This document shows, piece by piece, positions 14,773-24,847 of a stretch of DNA of 64,000 nt. The translations under genes were made by a program, and so were the position numbers. The DNA is from an uncultured Clostridium sp. (lineage in GTDB: Bacteria; Bacillota; Clostridia; Clostridiales; Clostridiaceae), in NCBI RefSeq assembly GCF_934754925.1, contig NZ_CAKVJA010000008.1:1-64000 (forward strand). Direction: 5' to 3'. The stretch's first letter is position 1, and each line of letters opens with the position of its first letter. The notes under the pieces were generated by a model. The model was not told where the DNA came from, searched no databases, and saw only the letters and a list, made by a program, of their open reading frames with translations.

Positions 14773-17403
14773 ATGGAGAATAAAAAGTATGTTTACCTTT
14801 TTAGTGAAGGTGATGGTTCAATGAGAAACCTTCTTGGAGGTAAAGGGGCAAATTTAGCAGAAATGACTAGAATAGGGATTCCTGTTCCTCAAGGATTTAT
14901 AGTTACAACTGAAGCTTGTAACAAGTATTACGAGGATGGAAAACAAATTACAAATTCAGTTGTAGAAGAAATCCATGCAAATATCAAAGAATTAGAAAGA
15001 ATAACAGGAAAAGAATTTGGAAGTAACACAAATCCATTATTAGTTTCTGTAAGATCAGGAGCAAGAGTTTCAATGCCAGGTATGATGGATACAATATTAA
15101 ATCTTGGGCTAAATGATGTTGCAGTAGAAGCTGTGGCAGCAGCAACAGGAAATCCAAGGTTTGCTTATGATTCTTATAGAAGGTTTATTCAAATGTTCTC
15201 AGATGTTGTTATGGGAATAGAAAAGAGATTATTTGAAAATTTAATAGATGAAGCAAAAGAAGCAAAAGGTGTTAAATATGATACTGAGTTAGATGAAAAT
15301 GATTTAAAAGAATTAGTTGTAAAGTATAAAGAATTATACAAGAAGGAAAAAGGTGAAGAATTCCCTCAAGATCCAACAGTACAATTAACTGAAGCTATTA
15401 CAGCTGTATTTAGATCATGGGATAATCCAAGAGCTATTGTTTATAGAAGATTAAATGATATTCCAGGTGAATGGGGAACTGCTGTCAATGTTCAACAAAT
15501 GGTATTTGGTAATAAAGGAAATACTTCTGGAACAGGTGTTGCATTCTCAAGGAATGCCGCAACAGGAGAAAAAGAAATATATGGTGAGTACTTAATGAAT
15601 GCACAAGGTGAAGACGTTGTTGCTGGTATTAGAACACCACTTCCAATAGCTAAATTAGAAGAACAAAATCCAGCAATCTATAAACAATTTATAGATATAG
15701 TTAATACACTTGAAAATCATTATAGAGATATGCAAGATATGGAGTTTACTATTGAAGAAGGTAAACTATATTTCTTACAAACAAGAAATGGAAAGAGAAC
15801 AGCTCAAGCTGCTTTAAAGATTGCAGTTGATTTAGTTAAAGAAGGAATGTTAACAAAGGAAGAAGCTATTCTTAAAGTTGAGCCTAAACAATTAGATTCT
15901 TTATTACATCCAACATTTGATGCAACTGAAATAAAAAAGGCTACTGTAATAGCAAAAGGACTTCCAGCATCTCCAGGAGCTGCTTGTGGTAAGGTTGCAT
16001 TTACTGCAGAAGAAGCTAAGGAAAGAGCAGAAAAAGGAGAAAAGGTTGTTTTAGTAAGACTTGAAACTTCTCCAGAAGATATTGAAGGTATGATAGCAGC
16101 TGAAGGTATTTTAACAGTTAGAGGAGGAATGACTTCTCATGCTGCAGTTGTTGCAAGAGGTATGGGTACTTGTTGTGTAGCTGGATGTGGAGATTTAAAG
16201 GTTAATGAAGAAAAGAAAACACTAGAAGCAAATGGTAAAGTCTATACAGCTAATGATTATATTTCAATAGATGGTTCTACAGGAAGTGTATACGGAGAAG
16301 CTATTAAGACTGTTACTCCTGAAATTTCTGGTCATTTTGCAACATTCATGGGATGGGCAGATGAAATAAGAAAACTTAATGTTAGAACTAATGCTGATAA
16401 TCCAAGAGATACTAAGCAAGCTGTTGAATTTGGAGCAGAAGGTATAGGTCTTTGCAGAACTGAGCATATGTTCTTTGAAGAAGATAGAATTATGGCTATG
16501 AGAGAAATGATTGTAGCTAAGAATGAAGAAGAAAGAAGAGCAGCTCTTGAAAAATTACTTCCAATGCAAAAGAAAGATTTTATTGGAATATATGAAGCAC
16601 TTCAAGGAATGCCAGCTACAATAAGATTCTTAGATCCACCATTACATGAGTTCTTACCTCATACAGATGATGAAATATCAGAACTTGCAAATACTATGGG
16701 ATTAACTTTCCAAGAACTAAAATCTACAGTTGAAAGTTTACATGAATTCAATCCAATGATGGGTCATAGGGGATGTAGATTAGCAGTTTCTTATCCAGAA
16801 ATTGCAGAGATGCAAACTAGAGCAGTAATAGAAGCTGCTATAGAAGTAAAAACTACTAAGGGATATGATATAGTACCTGAAATTATGATTCCATTAGTTG
16901 GTGAAGTTAAAGAATTAAAGTTTGTTAAAGATATAGTTGTTAAGACAGCAGAAGAAGTTATGAAGGAAAAGGGAGTTAAGTTAGATTACCATGTTGGTAC
17001 AATGATTGAAATTCCTAGAGCAGCTATTACAGCTGATGAGATAGCAAAAGAAGCTGAATTCTTCTCATTTGGAACAAATGACTTAACACAAATGACATTT
17101 GGATTCTCAAGAGATGATGCTGCTAAATTCTTATCTGATTATTATGAAAGAAAGATATATGAACAAGATCCATTTGCTAAACTTGATCAAAAGGGTGTAG
17201 GACAATTAGTTAAAATTGCTGCAGAAAAGGGTAGAGCTACAAGACCAAATATTAAATTAGGTATTTGTGGAGAACATGGTGGAGATCCATCATCAGTTGA
17301 ATTCTGCCATAATGTTGGATTAAATTATGTATCTTGTTCACCATTTAGAGTACCAGTTGCAAGACTTGCAGCTGCACAAGCACAAGTAAAAAATCCAAGA
17401 TAA
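14773..17403 (+). CDS. ppdK: Pyruvate, phosphate dikinase
   Basis: PPDK interconverts pyruvate + ATP + Pi with PEP + AMP + PPi, and in anaerobes serves glycolysis or gluconeogenesis. From ATG 14773 the protein is 876 residues, the family length. It has an N-terminal ATP-grasp domain (GGKGANLAEM near 20-29), the phosphohistidine swivel domain with GGMTSHAAVVARGMG (about 448-462), and the C-terminal PEP-binding barrel (RFLDPPLHEFLPH). GGAGGAG lies 7 bases before this ATG; a longer reading from 14710 would add an unconserved leader. Probably regulated by the CcpN-like protein encoded upstream. Confidence 0.96.
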   Translation: MENKKYVYLFSEGDGSMRNLLGGKGANLAEMTRIGIPVPQGFIVTTEACNKYYEDGKQITNSVVEEIHANIKELERITGKEFGSNTNPLLVSVRSGARVSMPGMMDTILNLGLNDVAVEAVAAATGNPRFAYDSYRRFIQMFSDVVMGIEKRLFENLIDEAKEAKGVKYDTELDENDLKELVVKYKELYKKEKGEEFPQDPTVQLTEAITAVFRSWDNPRAIVYRRLNDIPGEWGTAVNVQQMVFGNKGNTSGTGVAFSRNAATGEKEIYGEYLMNAQGEDVVAGIRTPLPIAKLEEQNPAIYKQFIDIVNTLENHYRDMQDMEFTIEEGKLYFLQTRNGKRTAQAALKIAVDLVKEGMLTKEEAILKVEPKQLDSLLHPTFDATEIKKATVIAKGLPASPGAACGKVAFTAEEAKERAEKGEKVVLVRLETSPEDIEGMIAAEGILTVRGGMTSHAAVVARGMGTCCVAGCGDLKVNEEKKTLEANGKVYTANDYISIDGSTGSVYGEAIKTVTPEISGHFATFMGWADEIRKLNVRTNADNPRDTKQAVEFGAEGIGLCRTEHMFFEEDRIMAMREMIVAKNEEERRAALEKLLPMQKKDFIGIYEALQGMPATIRFLDPPLHEFLPHTDDEISELANTMGLTFQELKSTVESLHEFNPMMGHRGCRLAVSYPEIAEMQTRAVIEAAIEVKTTKGYDIVPEIMIPLVGEVKELKFVKDIVVKTAEEVMKEKGVKLDYHVGTMIEIPRAAITADEIAKEAEFFSFGTNDLTQMTFGFSRDDAAKFLSDYYERKIYEQDPFAKLDQKGVGQLVKIAAEKGRATRPNIKLGICGEHGGDPSSVEFCHNVGLNYVSCSPFRVPVARLAAAQAQVKNPR

Positions 17404-17419
17404 TATAAAAAGTAATAAT

Positions 17420-17450
17420 AAAAAAGGAACGCAATGGCGTTCCTTTTTTA
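17420..17450 (+). terminator. Rho-independent terminator after ppdK
   Basis: AAAAAGGAACGC / GCGTTCCTTTTTT stem with loop AATG and a T tract. Confidence 0.92.
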
Positions 17451-17489
17451 TTAAAAAATTTAATATAAATGGAGAAGTTATAAGAATAT

Positions 17490-17586
17490 ACATGGGGAAA
17501 GAAAAAAATGAAATATTAATTTACGGAAAAGATTTCATAGTTCCCCAAAAATAAATATTTCATTTTTCGCTTCCATATGGTGCATA
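17490..17586. repeat. Intergenic palindromic repeat, copy A
   Basis: Imperfect inverted repeat: CATGGGGAAAGAAAAAAATG (from 17491) matches the reverse complement of the segment ending at about 17579 (CATTTTTCGCTTCCATATG). Read on the minus strand, its first 60 or so bases closely match the start of the element at 45832-45895, including GAAAAATGAAATATTTATTT and GGGAAC. It lies between the ppdK terminator and the end of the CotS-like gene. Confidence 0.65.
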
Positions 17587-17592
17587 ATTTAG

Positions 17593-18639
17593 TTAAAATT
17601 TGACATTATAGTATTGTTGGAATATTTCAATCATATTATAAATATAATCAAGTTGATCAGCGGATCTATCTAGTCCTTTAGTAAATAAAGATATAAAGGC
17701 ATTTTTATTACATTTATTTAAGTTTTTGTAATAATCTCGAGATATCTTCCAAAATTTTTGGGGAAAGGCTAAATAAGATAAAATATATTTTAAATCAGAA
17801 TCACTCAAGTTATTAAATTTTAAATAAGTATTAATTATATCTATAGTTAGAGCAGGATTCCAATTTGTAGTTGCCCTTTTTAAAAGTCTTCTTAAAAAAT
17901 AAGATAAATCATGAGCGCAATAATCGATTTTGCATTTATCAAAGTCTATTATCCATACATCTGTATTATTTATTAATATATTTTTATTTACATAGTCACC
18001 ATGACATAAAGATATATTTAAGTTAGAGGTATTTATTGAGGAAGCTATTTCAAGTGAAAGTTTTGCTAAAGATAAATTGCTATCTAAGTTATTGAGATAA
18101 AGTTTTGAAAACCTGTCTTTATATGTTGAAGCTAAATTAGCAGTTTGAAGAATATCGTTAAAATGTTTATTTATAGATAAATAGTAGTCTTCTAATCCAA
18201 CTCTATTTGTACTTCCTGGAATGGGAGAAAAGTTTTTAGAACATTTATGTAATTTAGCTAAAGTTTTAATTGAAAGCCTTATATCGCTAAGAGAATCAAA
18301 ATTACATTTTTCACCTTCAACCCATGGGGTTAGAATAAATAGCATATCTTCGTAGTATATATATCTATTATTATCTATAGAAGGCAATAATTTAGGAACC
18401 ATTACATTATTTCTATAGAGCCATTCCATTGCAGAGTAAACAAAAAGTAAATTTTCTTCATCATAGTAAACCTTTTTTAAACAATAATTCTTGTTATTAC
18501 AAGATATTTTAAAAACAGCTCTCTGTTTATCAGTATCTTTAAATTTAACCATAGTAATAGTGGCATCTTGTAAAAGAAATTTAGGTAATATATATTTGTT
18601 TATATTATCAATATCTATAACATTATTATCGTTACTCAT
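17593..18639 (-). CDS. CotS-like spore coat kinase (aminoglycoside-phosphotransferase fold)
   Basis: The 348-residue protein has the APH/choline-kinase fold: LCHGDYVNKNILIN (catalytic loop HGDYxxxN, about 213-226) and IIDFDKCKIDYCAHDLSYFLRR (metal-binding IIDFD, about 232-236). In clostridia and bacilli, coat proteins of the CotS/YsxE/YutH group have this build, including an Asp-x-x-Tyr-Asp-like motif after the DFD. A role in spore coat assembly or coat polysaccharide modification is inferred. It is monocistronic, opposite to its neighbours, with AAGGAG before the ATG. Confidence 0.8.
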   Translation of the reverse strand: MSNDNNVIDIDNINKYILPKFLLQDATITMVKFKDTDKQRAVFKISCNNKNYCLKKVYYDEENLLFVYSAMEWLYRNNVMVPKLLPSIDNNRYIYYEDMLFILTPWVEGEKCNFDSLSDIRLSIKTLAKLHKCSKNFSPIPGSTNRVGLEDYYLSINKHFNDILQTANLASTYKDRFSKLYLNNLDSNLSLAKLSLEIASSINTSNLNISLCHGDYVNKNILINNTDVWIIDFDKCKIDYCAHDLSYFLRRLLKRATTNWNPALTIDIINTYLKFNNLSDSDLKYILSYLAFPQKFWKISRDYYKNLNKCNKNAFISLFTKGLDRSADQLDYIYNMIEIFQQYYNVKF

Positions 18640-18800
18640 TGCAAAACTCCTTGTATAAATTTCTTATTATAATAATATTATGAAAAATATATAAATATAC
18701 ATATCATAGAAATGAATTACCACATAATAATTTATTATTAGGATATAAATTAGAGGGTTTTTGAGAAGAATATAGAATAAGTTATTTGGAGGTGAGTTAA

Positions 18801-19829
18801 GTGAATATAAGAGAAAGAATAGAAAAGAATGAAGACTTGACATTAATTCCAGAAGCTATTCATAGTAATAAAAGTAGTGGAAGGTTACGGGATGAGGAAG
18901 CTGATAATATTAGAACTTGTTTTATGGTAGATAGAGATAGAATAATTCATTCTAAATCTTTCAGAAGACTTAAACATAAGACCCAAGTATACATACGTAC
19001 TTTTGGAGATCATTATAGGACTAGACTTACTCACACTTTAGAAGTAGCGCAAATAGCGAGAACTATTGGGGCTGGAATAGGGTTAAATGAAATGCTAATA
19101 GAAGCAATAGCGTTAGGTCATGATTTAGGACATGTAGCTTTTGCTCACAATGGAGAAGAAGTACTTGATAACTTTTTAGATGATGGATTTAGGCATAACG
19201 AACAAAGTGTAAGAATAGTTGAAAAGCTAGAAAGAAGTGGGAAAGGATTAAACTTAACAAAAGAAGTTATTGATGGAATACTAAATCACAGTGGATTAGG
19301 AAGTAAAGATAATGTTGCAAAAACATTAGAGGGTAGAATAGTTAAATATAGTGATAAAATAGCATACTTAAATCACGATATTGATGATTCGGTTAGAGCA
19401 GGGATTTTAAGGGAAGAGTATTTACCTAAAGATGCTGTTAGTGTTTTAGGAAATACTCATTCAGAAAGAATTCAAGTTTTAGTAACAGATATGATAAATG
19501 AAACACAAAAAAATTTAAAAAATGGAATATATGATATAAAACAAAGCGATGAAGTTAAAGAAGCGATGATAGAATTGAGAAAGTATATGTTTTCTAACAT
19601 ATATTTAGGTAATGTATTGAAAGAAGAAAGGGAAAAAGCAAAATTTATTTTAACTCATGTAATAGAACATTATTATAGACATATTGAAGAATTACCAGAA
19701 CTATATCAGAAGATTGCAAATGAAGAGGGACTAAAAAGAGGAGTGGCAGATTATATAGCAGGAATGACAGATGATTATTGCCTTTCAATATTTAATAAAA
19801 TATATGTGCCAAAGTTTGTAATTTATTAG
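18801..19829 (+). CDS. dgt: dGTP triphosphohydrolase-like HD protein
   Basis: The 342-residue HD-domain enzyme is of the deoxyguanosinetriphosphatase-like family, which cleaves dNTPs to deoxynucleoside and triphosphate. Visible motifs: RRLKHKTQVY, the first metal histidine in RLTHTLEVAQIAR, the HD pair in ALGHDLGHVAFAHNGEEVLD and a late Asp in YSDKIAYLNHDIDD. The GTG start at 18801 has GGAGGTGA at good spacing. It precedes dnaG-rpoD, a common clostridial order. Confidence 0.9.
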   Translation: MNIRERIEKNEDLTLIPEAIHSNKSSGRLRDEEADNIRTCFMVDRDRIIHSKSFRRLKHKTQVYIRTFGDHYRTRLTHTLEVAQIARTIGAGIGLNEMLIEAIALGHDLGHVAFAHNGEEVLDNFLDDGFRHNEQSVRIVEKLERSGKGLNLTKEVIDGILNHSGLGSKDNVAKTLEGRIVKYSDKIAYLNHDIDDSVRAGILREEYLPKDAVSVLGNTHSERIQVLVTDMINETQKNLKNGIYDIKQSDEVKEAMIELRKYMFSNIYLGNVLKEEREKAKFILTHVIEHYYRHIEELPELYQKIANEEGLKRGVADYIAGMTDDYCLSIFNKIYVPKFVIY

Positions 19830-20054
19830 TAAAAAAGTTGTATAATACAAAAAAATTGGGAACAATAAATTTTGTAGAATAAAAAGGATTTTAATAATAG
19901 AAATAGAATAAATAATATTAGGGTAGAATTAAAATAGAAATCTAATAATAATGACATGTTAAATAAATTTAATTTAAAAAGAAAGAAGGAATTTATAATA
20001 ATATGTCGAATTATATGGAGTGGATAAATATTATTATAGTAAGGAGGGATCTCC

Positions 20055-21839
20055 TTGCAGATTTCTGAAGAAATTTTAGAAAAAATAAAATCACAAAATG
20101 ATATTGTGGATGTAATTTCAGAAAGGGTTAGACTAAGGAAGGCAGGAAGAAACTTCACAGGACTATGCCCTTTTCATAATGAAAAAACACCATCTTTTTC
20201 AGTATCACAAGAAAAACAAATTTATAAATGCTTTGGGTGTGGAGAAGCTGGAAATGTTATTTCATTTGTGATGAAGGAAAGAAACTTACCTTTTATCGAA
20301 GCCGTAAAATATTTGGCTAACAGAGCCAATATTCCTTTGGAAATGAATAATGGAGAAAAGAGTATAACAGCTAAAAAGAAGGATTTGTTGTATAGAGTAA
20401 ATGTTGAAGCAGCAAAGTTTTTCTTTTCAAATCTTATGAATAATCAAAATGCAAAAGAATACTTTTTAAATAGAGGCATTAAAGAAGAAACAATTAAAAA
20501 ATTTGGTTTAGGATTTGCTAATGATAGTTGGAATAGTTTAATGTTTTATTTAAGAAAAAAAGGAATTAGTGATATTTTATTAGAAGAAGCTGGACTGATT
20601 TCTGTGAATAAGGAAAAAGGTAGAAAATATGACAGGTTTAGGAATAGAGTGATGTTTCCAGTATTTGATTATCAAGGAAGAGTAATTGGATTTGGTGGAA
20701 GAGTATTGGATGATTCAAAACCTAAGTATTTAAATTCTCCAGAAACTTTAGTATTTCAAAAGGGAACTAACTTATATGGCTTAAATTTTGCTTTAAAGCA
20801 CAATATGAATGAAAGGTATTTTGTAATTGTTGAAGGATATATGGATTTAATATCTTTACATCAATATGGTATTACTAATGTAGTAGCATCATTAGGAACT
20901 GCACTTACTATCAATCAAGCTAGACTGCTAAAAAGATATGCTGATAAAGTTATAATTTCATATGATGCAGATATGGCAGGTCAAATGGCAACATTAAGAG
21001 GACTAGAAATATTAAGAACTGCTGGGTTTGATGTTAGAGTGCTAAATATTCCACAAGGAAAAGATCCAGATGAATATGTGCGAAGTAATGGAAAAGAAGC
21101 CTTTTTAAAATTAATTAATGCAGCAGAACCTTTAATTGATTATAGAATGAAGAAAGCTGAAGATGGAATTGATTTTAAAAATAGCCAATCTCTAATACTA
21201 TATGCAAAAAGAATTATGGAAATAATTTCAGATTTGGATCCTATGGAAAAGGATGTTTATATAAAAAAAGCATCAGAAAATACTGGTATAAAAGAGCAAA
21301 CCTTATACGATATTCTCAAAAGTAAGATGAAAGATAATAGAGAAAATAATTTTAGGAATAATAAGGAAGAAGATAGGTCAAAATTATATGTAGAACCTGG
21401 ATTTTTAAAAGCAGAGAGAGCAATTTTAAAAATTATGTTAAAAAATAAAGAGTATCTACAGTATATAGAGGAAAGAATATCAGAAAACGACTTTATTTTG
21501 CTAGAACATAAAGAAATTTTCACTGTTATTATGTTAGCTAAAGGGGAAAATATAAATAATATAGATTCATTTATTGAATCAAAGCTAAACAATACAAAAT
21601 CTATTGGAGAATTAGTAAAAATCAGAGAAGAAAATATATTCTTTGCAGATGATATTAAAGTTCAAATTAATGATTTCATTAATGAAATACATTCATATAA
21701 ATTAAAGCAAAGAATAGATCAACTAAGAAAAGAACAAAAAGAACTTGAAAACCAAGGTAAGATTGAGGAATCAATAAAATTAGCCATTGAGTTAGCAAGT
21801 ATTACTAAAAAGTTGAAGGAAAGTAAGAGAGTATTATAG
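20055..21839 (+). CDS. dnaG: DNA primase
   Basis: DnaG makes RNA primers at the replication fork. The 594-residue protein has the CHC2 zinc finger with CPFHNEKTPSFSVS and CFGCGEAG (about 38-65), the toprim core with VIVEGYMDLISL (about 258-269) and YDADMAGQ, and a C-terminal helicase-binding region (about 450-594). The start is TTG 20055 with AAGGAGG 7 bases upstream. A likely -10 box TATAAT (19841-19846) lies about 210 bases upstream. It forms the macromolecular-synthesis pair with rpoD, 32 bases downstream. Confidence 0.96.
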   Translation: MQISEEILEKIKSQNDIVDVISERVRLRKAGRNFTGLCPFHNEKTPSFSVSQEKQIYKCFGCGEAGNVISFVMKERNLPFIEAVKYLANRANIPLEMNNGEKSITAKKKDLLYRVNVEAAKFFFSNLMNNQNAKEYFLNRGIKEETIKKFGLGFANDSWNSLMFYLRKKGISDILLEEAGLISVNKEKGRKYDRFRNRVMFPVFDYQGRVIGFGGRVLDDSKPKYLNSPETLVFQKGTNLYGLNFALKHNMNERYFVIVEGYMDLISLHQYGITNVVASLGTALTINQARLLKRYADKVIISYDADMAGQMATLRGLEILRTAGFDVRVLNIPQGKDPDEYVRSNGKEAFLKLINAAEPLIDYRMKKAEDGIDFKNSQSLILYAKRIMEIISDLDPMEKDVYIKKASENTGIKEQTLYDILKSKMKDNRENNFRNNKEEDRSKLYVEPGFLKAERAILKIMLKNKEYLQYIEERISENDFILLEHKEIFTVIMLAKGENINNIDSFIESKLNNTKSIGELVKIREENIFFADDIKVQINDFINEIHSYKLKQRIDQLRKEQKELENQGKIEESIKLAIELASITKKLKESKRVL

Positions 21840-21871
21840 TTGGTCATATAACGAAAGGAGGTAGTCAGCTA

Positions 21872-22978
21872 GTGGAAGAAAAAACAAAAGTAAATAAGAA
21901 TAAGCCTAAGGATAGCCAAGATAGAAATAATAGAATGAATATTGTTAAAAACCTACTTGATAAAGGGAAGAAAAATGGTGTTTTAACATATCAAGAAATA
22001 TTAGACGAGGTAGAAAATATAGATCTAAGTCCAGAGCAAATTGAAAAAATCTATGAAGTTTTAGAATCAATGGGAATAGAAGTTCAAGGTGCAGCTAATG
22101 ATATTGACATTGTTGAAGAAGAAATAGATTTATCAGTACCAGAAGGGATTGCAATTGATGATCCTGTAAGAATGTACTTAAAAGAAATAGGAAAGGTACC
22201 TCTACTGTCTTCAGAAGAAGAGATGGAACTTGCTAAAAAAATTGAAGAAGGAAGCCAATATGCTAAAAAGAAGCTTGCTGAAGCAAACCTTAGACTTGTT
22301 GTAAGTATAGCTAAGAGATATGTTGGTAGAGGAATGTTATTCTTAGACTTAATTCAAGAAGGAAATCTTGGTTTAATAAAAGCTGTAGAAAAATTTGATT
22401 TTAGAAAGGGATTTAAATTTTCAACTTATGCTACATGGTGGATAAGACAAGCGATTACAAGAGCCATAGCTGATCAGGCTAGAACTATTAGAATACCGGT
22501 TCATATGGTAGAAACAATAAACAAATTAATAAGAGTACAAAGACAATTGTTACAAGAATTAGGAAGAGATCCATTCCCAGAAGAAATATCTAAAGTTATG
22601 GATTTACCAGTAGAAAAGGTTAGAGAAATTCAAAAAATAGCACAAGAGCCTGTTTCTTTAGAAACACCTATAGGAGAAGAAGAAGATTCTCATTTAGGAG
22701 ATTTTATTCCTGATGATGATGCTCCTGCACCAGCAGAAGCAGCAGCATTTACAATGCTAAAAGAACAATTAATAAATGTATTAGATACTTTAACTCCAAG
22801 AGAGGAAAAAGTACTAAGATTAAGATTTGGTTTAGATGATGGAAGAGCTAGAACTCTTGAAGAAGTTGGTAAAGAATTTAACGTAACAAGAGAAAGAATT
22901 AGACAAATTGAAGCCAAAGCGTTAAGAAAGCTTAGACACCCATCTAGAAGTAAGAAGTTAAAAGATTACTTAGATTAG
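21872..22978 (+). CDS. rpoD: RNA polymerase primary sigma factor (sigma-A)
   Basis: The 368-residue housekeeping sigma factor has region 1.1 (short, about 20-90), region 1.2 DDPVRMYLKEIGKVPLL (about 106-122), region 2 with FSTYATWWIRQAITRAIADQ (about 183-202), region 3 and region 4.2 HTH (LEEVGKEFNVTRERIRQIEA, about 327-346). GTG start at 21872 after AAGGAGG with 10-base spacing. It is cotranscribed with dnaG and closed by a terminator. Confidence 0.97.
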   Translation: MEEKTKVNKNKPKDSQDRNNRMNIVKNLLDKGKKNGVLTYQEILDEVENIDLSPEQIEKIYEVLESMGIEVQGAANDIDIVEEEIDLSVPEGIAIDDPVRMYLKEIGKVPLLSSEEEMELAKKIEEGSQYAKKKLAEANLRLVVSIAKRYVGRGMLFLDLIQEGNLGLIKAVEKFDFRKGFKFSTYATWWIRQAITRAIADQARTIRIPVHMVETINKLIRVQRQLLQELGRDPFPEEISKVMDLPVEKVREIQKIAQEPVSLETPIGEEEDSHLGDFIPDDDAPAPAEAAAFTMLKEQLINVLDTLTPREEKVLRLRFGLDDGRARTLEEVGKEFNVTRERIRQIEAKALRKLRHPSRSKKLKDYLD

Positions 22979-22979
22979 T

Positions 22980-23010
22980 AAATTAGCACCATAAGTGGTG
23001 CTAATTTTTG
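22980..23010 (+). terminator. Rho-independent terminator after rpoD
   Basis: AAATTAGCACC / GGTGCTAATTTTT stem overlapping the last base of the stop region, followed by T-rich sequence. Confidence 0.88.
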
Positions 23011-23162
23011 TATTAGATAGGATATATTAAATCAAATAAAATTTATGAAATAGCATAATTTAATAAAGAAAATATAAATATAAGAAAATAATAATATTTA
23101 TATAATTGTTATTTTAAATGATAACGAAAGATTAAATAATTATAATATTAGAGGTAGTTAAA

Positions 23163-23855
23163 ATGGATGTTAGTAAAAGAATTGAATTTATAATCGAAAA
23201 CTTAGAGAAGGTTGATACACTTGCAGATATAGGTACTGATCATGGATATGTTCCTTTAATAGCGCTAGAAAAAGAGCTTTGTGAAAAGGCAATTGCTTGT
23301 GATATTAACAAAGATCCTTTAGATAAGGCAAGACTTAATGCTATTTTAGAAGGCGTTGGAGATGAGCTTGAATTTAGATTAGGTGGAGGATTTGAACCAC
23401 TTAATATAAGTGAAGCAAATGAAGTTGTTATAGCTGGTATGGGAGGAAATTTAATAAGAGATATATTAGAGGCAGATATAGATAAAGTAAAATCAGTTGA
23501 TTATTTAGTTTTAGTTCCTGCTCAGAACCCAGAGGTATTAAGAGAATATTTATATACACATAACTATGAGATTATAAAAGAAGATTTATGTTTTGATGAA
23601 GGAATATATTATGAATTATTTAAGGTAAGAAGTGCTGAAGGTAATGCAACTCAATTAGATAGCATATATTATGAGATAAGTCCTATATTATTAAGAAGTA
23701 AAAATCCGTTAATGAAAGATTATTTACAATTTAAATTAGATGAATACAATAGAATTTTAGGATTTATAACAGAAGCTACTGTAAGTGCAAATAAGAGAAG
23801 AGAAGAGATAAAAGAAAAAATAAATATTATTACTTCAATGCTAAATTATATATAA
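23163..23855 (+). CDS. trmK: tRNA (adenine-22-N1)-methyltransferase
   Basis: TrmK methylates N1 of A22 in tRNA using SAM. The 230-residue protein has the N-terminal Rossmann domain with VDTLADIGTDHGYVPLIAL (about 17-35) and VIAGMGGNLIRDIL (about 96-109), plus a C-terminal coiled-coil (about 165-230), as in Bacillus TrmK. It lies downstream of rpoD and 9 bases before the Nif3-like gene, the usual Firmicute pairing. Confidence 0.93.
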   Translation: MDVSKRIEFIIENLEKVDTLADIGTDHGYVPLIALEKELCEKAIACDINKDPLDKARLNAILEGVGDELEFRLGGGFEPLNISEANEVVIAGMGGNLIRDILEADIDKVKSVDYLVLVPAQNPEVLREYLYTHNYEIIKEDLCFDEGIYYELFKVRSAEGNATQLDSIYYEISPILLRSKNPLMKDYLQFKLDEYNRILGFITEATVSANKRREEIKEKINIITSMLNYI

Positions 23856-23864
23856 GGTGAGTTT

Positions 23865-24650
23865 ATGAAGAAAGTTAATGATATAATTAGAGAAATGGAA
23901 AAATTAGCACCAACATTTTTAAAAGAAGATTTTGATAATGTAGGTTTAATGATTGGTGATAGAGAAAAGGATGTAAAAAAAATACTATTAGCTTTAGATT
24001 GTACATTAAAGGTTATTGAAGAAGCTAAGAGCGAAAATATTGATTTAATAATAACACATCATCCTCTTATTTTTAGAAGGCCAAGTAATATTACAACAGA
24101 CACATTACAAGGTAAGAAGATAATAGAACTTATAAAAAATGATATTTCTCTTTATTCAAGTCATACTAACTTAGATTCTGTGGAGAATGGTTTAAATCAT
24201 ACAATAGTATCAATGTTAGGATTCGAAAATTCTAAGATATTAGAAAAAAATAAGAAAGACGAAAGTGCTGGACTTGGAAGAATAGTAAAGTTGCAAGAAA
24301 TTATTACTTTAGAAGATTTGGTGGAGAAAGTAAAGAAATCATTAAAAGTTAATAACTTGAGAGTTGTTAAAGGTAATGATAATATTTCAAAAATAGCAAT
24401 AATAAATGGAAGTGGGCAAGATTTTATAAGTAAAGCTGTAAGTTTAGGTGTAGATACTATAATTACAGGAGATACAACATATCATTTTGCTTCTGATTAT
24501 AAGGAAATGGGAATAAATATTATAGATGTTGGACATTTTGGATCAGAACAAATAGTTTTCTTTAATGTAATGAAAAAATTAAAAGAAAAATTTGATGATG
24601 TTGAGTTTATAACATCAAATGTTGAAGTTGATCCTTATAATTTTTATTAG
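23865..24650 (+). CDS. Nif3-like dinuclear metal centre protein
   Basis: The 261-residue protein is of the NIF3/YqfO family, which forms hexameric toroids with a dinuclear metal site. Conserved pieces are FDNVGLMIGDRE (about 23-34), ITHHPLIFR (about 65-73; metal histidines), YSSHTNLDSVENGLN and the C-terminal ITGDTTYHFA/DVGHFGSE. It is the short form, without the extra PII-like insert of some homologues. The biochemical role is not firmly known; GTP cyclohydrolase-like activity has been suggested for relatives. It is coupled to trmK. Confidence 0.9.
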   Translation: MKKVNDIIREMEKLAPTFLKEDFDNVGLMIGDREKDVKKILLALDCTLKVIEEAKSENIDLIITHHPLIFRRPSNITTDTLQGKKIIELIKNDISLYSSHTNLDSVENGLNHTIVSMLGFENSKILEKNKKDESAGLGRIVKLQEIITLEDLVEKVKKSLKVNNLRVVKGNDNISKIAIINGSGQDFISKAVSLGVDTIITGDTTYHFASDYKEMGINIIDVGHFGSEQIVFFNVMKKLKEKFDDVEFITSNVEVDPYNFY

Positions 24651-24732
24651 TCTCTATTAAATAAAAAAATTTAGATTATGTGATGAAAATAATTTAATAT
24701 AATTATATATGTAATTACTATATAGTTTATAA

Positions 24733-24768
24733 TAAAGGGAAGGTTTATCTAATCTTCCCTTTACTTTA
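24733..24768 (+). terminator. Probable terminator after the Nif3-like gene
   Basis: 10-bp stem TAAAGGGAAG / CTTCCCTTTA (24733-24742, 24754-24763), followed by a short T-rich segment. Confidence 0.5.
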
Positions 24769-24810
24769 TATTCGTTTACAATTATATAATTTTAAAATAA
24801 AGCAAAATAA

Positions 24811-24842
24811 GAAAAACACTAGGTTTAAACCTAGTGTTTTTC
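24811..24842 (-). terminator. Terminator of rnpB (palindromic)
   Basis: Perfect 32-base palindrome GAAAAACACTAGG...CCTAGTGTTTTTC directly after the RNase P RNA 3' end on the minus strand. It can act in both directions. Confidence 0.85.
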
Positions 24843-24847
24843 ATGTT